From CAZTPJ01 sp964614515 (lineage in GTDB: Bacteria; Planctomycetota; Phycisphaerae; Phycisphaerales; UBA1924), in the NCBI GenBank assembly GCA_964614515.1, contig CAZTPJ010000123.1:1-6764 (forward strand): a DNA stretch of 6,764 nt, written 5' to 3'. Of this stretch, positions 5,926 to 6,764 are shown in pieces; position 1 is the stretch's first letter, and the number at the start of each line of letters is the position of its first letter. Under the pieces are notes generated by a model. It had not been told where the DNA came from. It searched no databases and saw only the letters and a list, made by a program, of their open reading frames with translations. The translations under genes were made by a program, and so were the position numbers.

Positions 5926-6764
5926 CTAACTGGAATCTTCGGCGGGGGCGATGTGGGTGATGCGCCAGGCTTGGTGGTATTCGAGTTGTTCGAGGGTGAG
6001 GTTGAAGGTGAAGGATCTGGAGCAATGGTCGGGGTAGGAGAAGGTGATGTTTTGTCTGGCGGTTTTATATTCACCGTGGGCCTGGCTGCCGAGGAGGGGT
6101 TTGGACTCGTGGATCATCGGATGCAATATGGCGGATGTGAAGTTGGTGAGTTGATGGTGGTGGCCGTGGGCTTGTGCGAAGGCGTGGGGATCGGTGGCGG
6201 CTTTTGGGTGGTGCCGGGTGTCGGCGAGGCTGGCGCGGGCGGTTTCTGAGAGTGAAGCGAAGAGTTGTTCGAGGCCAGCGTTCTCGTGCGGGTTGTCGTT
6301 GTGTTGCAGGCGCGCGAGGACCCGGGTGATGATGTCTTGTGGTGAATCATCGGCACGGGGTTCGGTGATGCGGCCGAGGAGCGTGCGCATGGGGGGAGGC
6401 GTGTCGGGAGGTTTGATGCTGGGTTTGCGGTGAAGCGGGCGAAGGAGTGCGGAGGCGGCGCGGCGGGCTTCGATGGGATCATCGGTGGTGTCGAGGAGCG
6501 TTGTAAGTGTGTCGATGGCCTTGGCGCGAGCGTGCTGGAGCTTGCGGTGGAGGGCGGCATCTTCGGCGTCGAGCGCGGCGGCGATGCGGGTGCGTGTTTG
6601 AGGAGTGGCGAGCCAGTCGAGGAGGAGGGGGAGGGCGATGTTATGTTTAGCGGCGATGTCGATGGATGAGAGATCGCCGGCGAGGATGTCGTGGAGGAGC
6701 GTGGCGTCTTGGCCGGCGCGGGCGGCGCGGCGACCGGTGCCGGCCCGACGGGCTCGGTCGACTC
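5926..6764 (-). CDS. Unknown protein with HTH-like N-terminal part (5'-partial)
   Basis: The frame has no stop from the window end (6764) to the TAG at 5928-5926, giving 278 residues whose true start lies outside the window. Codons are strongly GC-ending as in the other genes, which supports coding. Residues about 25-52 (DILAGDLSSIDIAAKHNIAL, then PLLLDWLATP) look like a helix-turn-helix of the kind that reads 'apply rule, skip residues, next helix'. A long Ala/Leu/Arg-rich helical stretch follows (about 55-115), then a proline-rich hinge (about 117-124). The C-terminal part holds a His cluster, HGHHH (199-203), and ends in an alternating strand-like segment, FTFNLTLEQLEYHQAWRITH (251-270), which could belong to a small alpha/beta domain of NTF2 type, though I cannot confirm this. 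No signal peptide or membrane segment is seen in the visible part. Possible DNA-binding or structural role; I do not recognise the family. An internal ATG at 6390 should not be taken as the start. Confidence 0.75.
   Translation of the reverse strand, partial: VDRARRAGTGRRAARAGQDATLLHDILAGDLSSIDIAAKHNIALPLLLDWLATPQTRTRIAAALDAEDAALHRKLQHARAKAIDTLTTLLDTTDDPIEARRAASALLRPLHRKPSIKPPDTPPPMRTLLGRITEPRADDSPQDIITRVLARLQHNDNPHENAGLEQLFASLSETARASLADTRHHPKAATDPHAFAQAHGHHHQLTNFTSAILHPMIHESKPLLGSQAHGEYKTARQNITFSYPDHCSRSFTFNLTLEQLEYHQAWRITHIAPAEDSS

Noticed and set aside
4572..5960. Long open frame of 462 codons on the plus strand
   Set aside because: Most of it is antisense to the dehydrogenase and the rest runs through the G-rich spacer and hairpin repeats. 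Composition is Ala/Ser/Arg/Gly-rich with no family signal.

Overview
The window is GC-rich DNA (about two thirds G+C by eye) with strongly GC-biased third codon positions. It looks like a bacterial chromosome segment devoted to tryptophan breakdown by the kynurenine route. The best guess for the host is a planctomycete, possibly of the Phycisphaerae type. That rests on the protein style of the last gene and on the hairpin-rich intergenic sequence, not on any marker gene, so it is a moderate inference only.

Layout. Positions 1-44 may hold the tail of an upstream gene that overlaps the first full gene by ATGA. Positions 41-1324 (+) encode kynureninase. Positions 1363-3477 (+) encode one continuous 704-residue protein made of a complete kynurenine 3-monooxygenase followed by a complete KynB-type kynurenine formamidase. 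Two minus-strand genes converge on this pair with only 8 bp between the stop codons: a 2-aminomuconate 6-semialdehyde dehydrogenase (3941-5422) and, downstream of it in the same transcript, a RidA-family protein that is probably 2-aminomuconate deaminase (3486-3926). Positions 5423-5925 are non-coding. They hold a composite repeat of about 135 bp (two inverted REP-like hairpin units around a central two-tier hairpin) and a separate 11-bp inverted repeat. Positions 5926-6764 (-) are the 3' part of a protein of unknown function with an N-proximal helix-turn-helix-like region; its start lies outside the window.

How the genes work together. The formamidase domain releases kynurenine from N-formylkynurenine and the monooxygenase domain of the same polypeptide makes 3-hydroxykynurenine. 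Kynureninase gives 3-hydroxyanthranilate plus alanine. Two enzymes not seen here, 3-hydroxyanthranilate dioxygenase and ACMS decarboxylase, should then give 2-aminomuconate semialdehyde. The dehydrogenase and the deaminase carry this towards 4-oxalocrotonate and central metabolism. The set therefore looks catabolic rather than dedicated to NAD synthesis. Tryptophan 2,3-dioxygenase is also absent from the window. The most unusual item is the monooxygenase-formamidase fusion; the most interesting non-coding item is the composite repeat.
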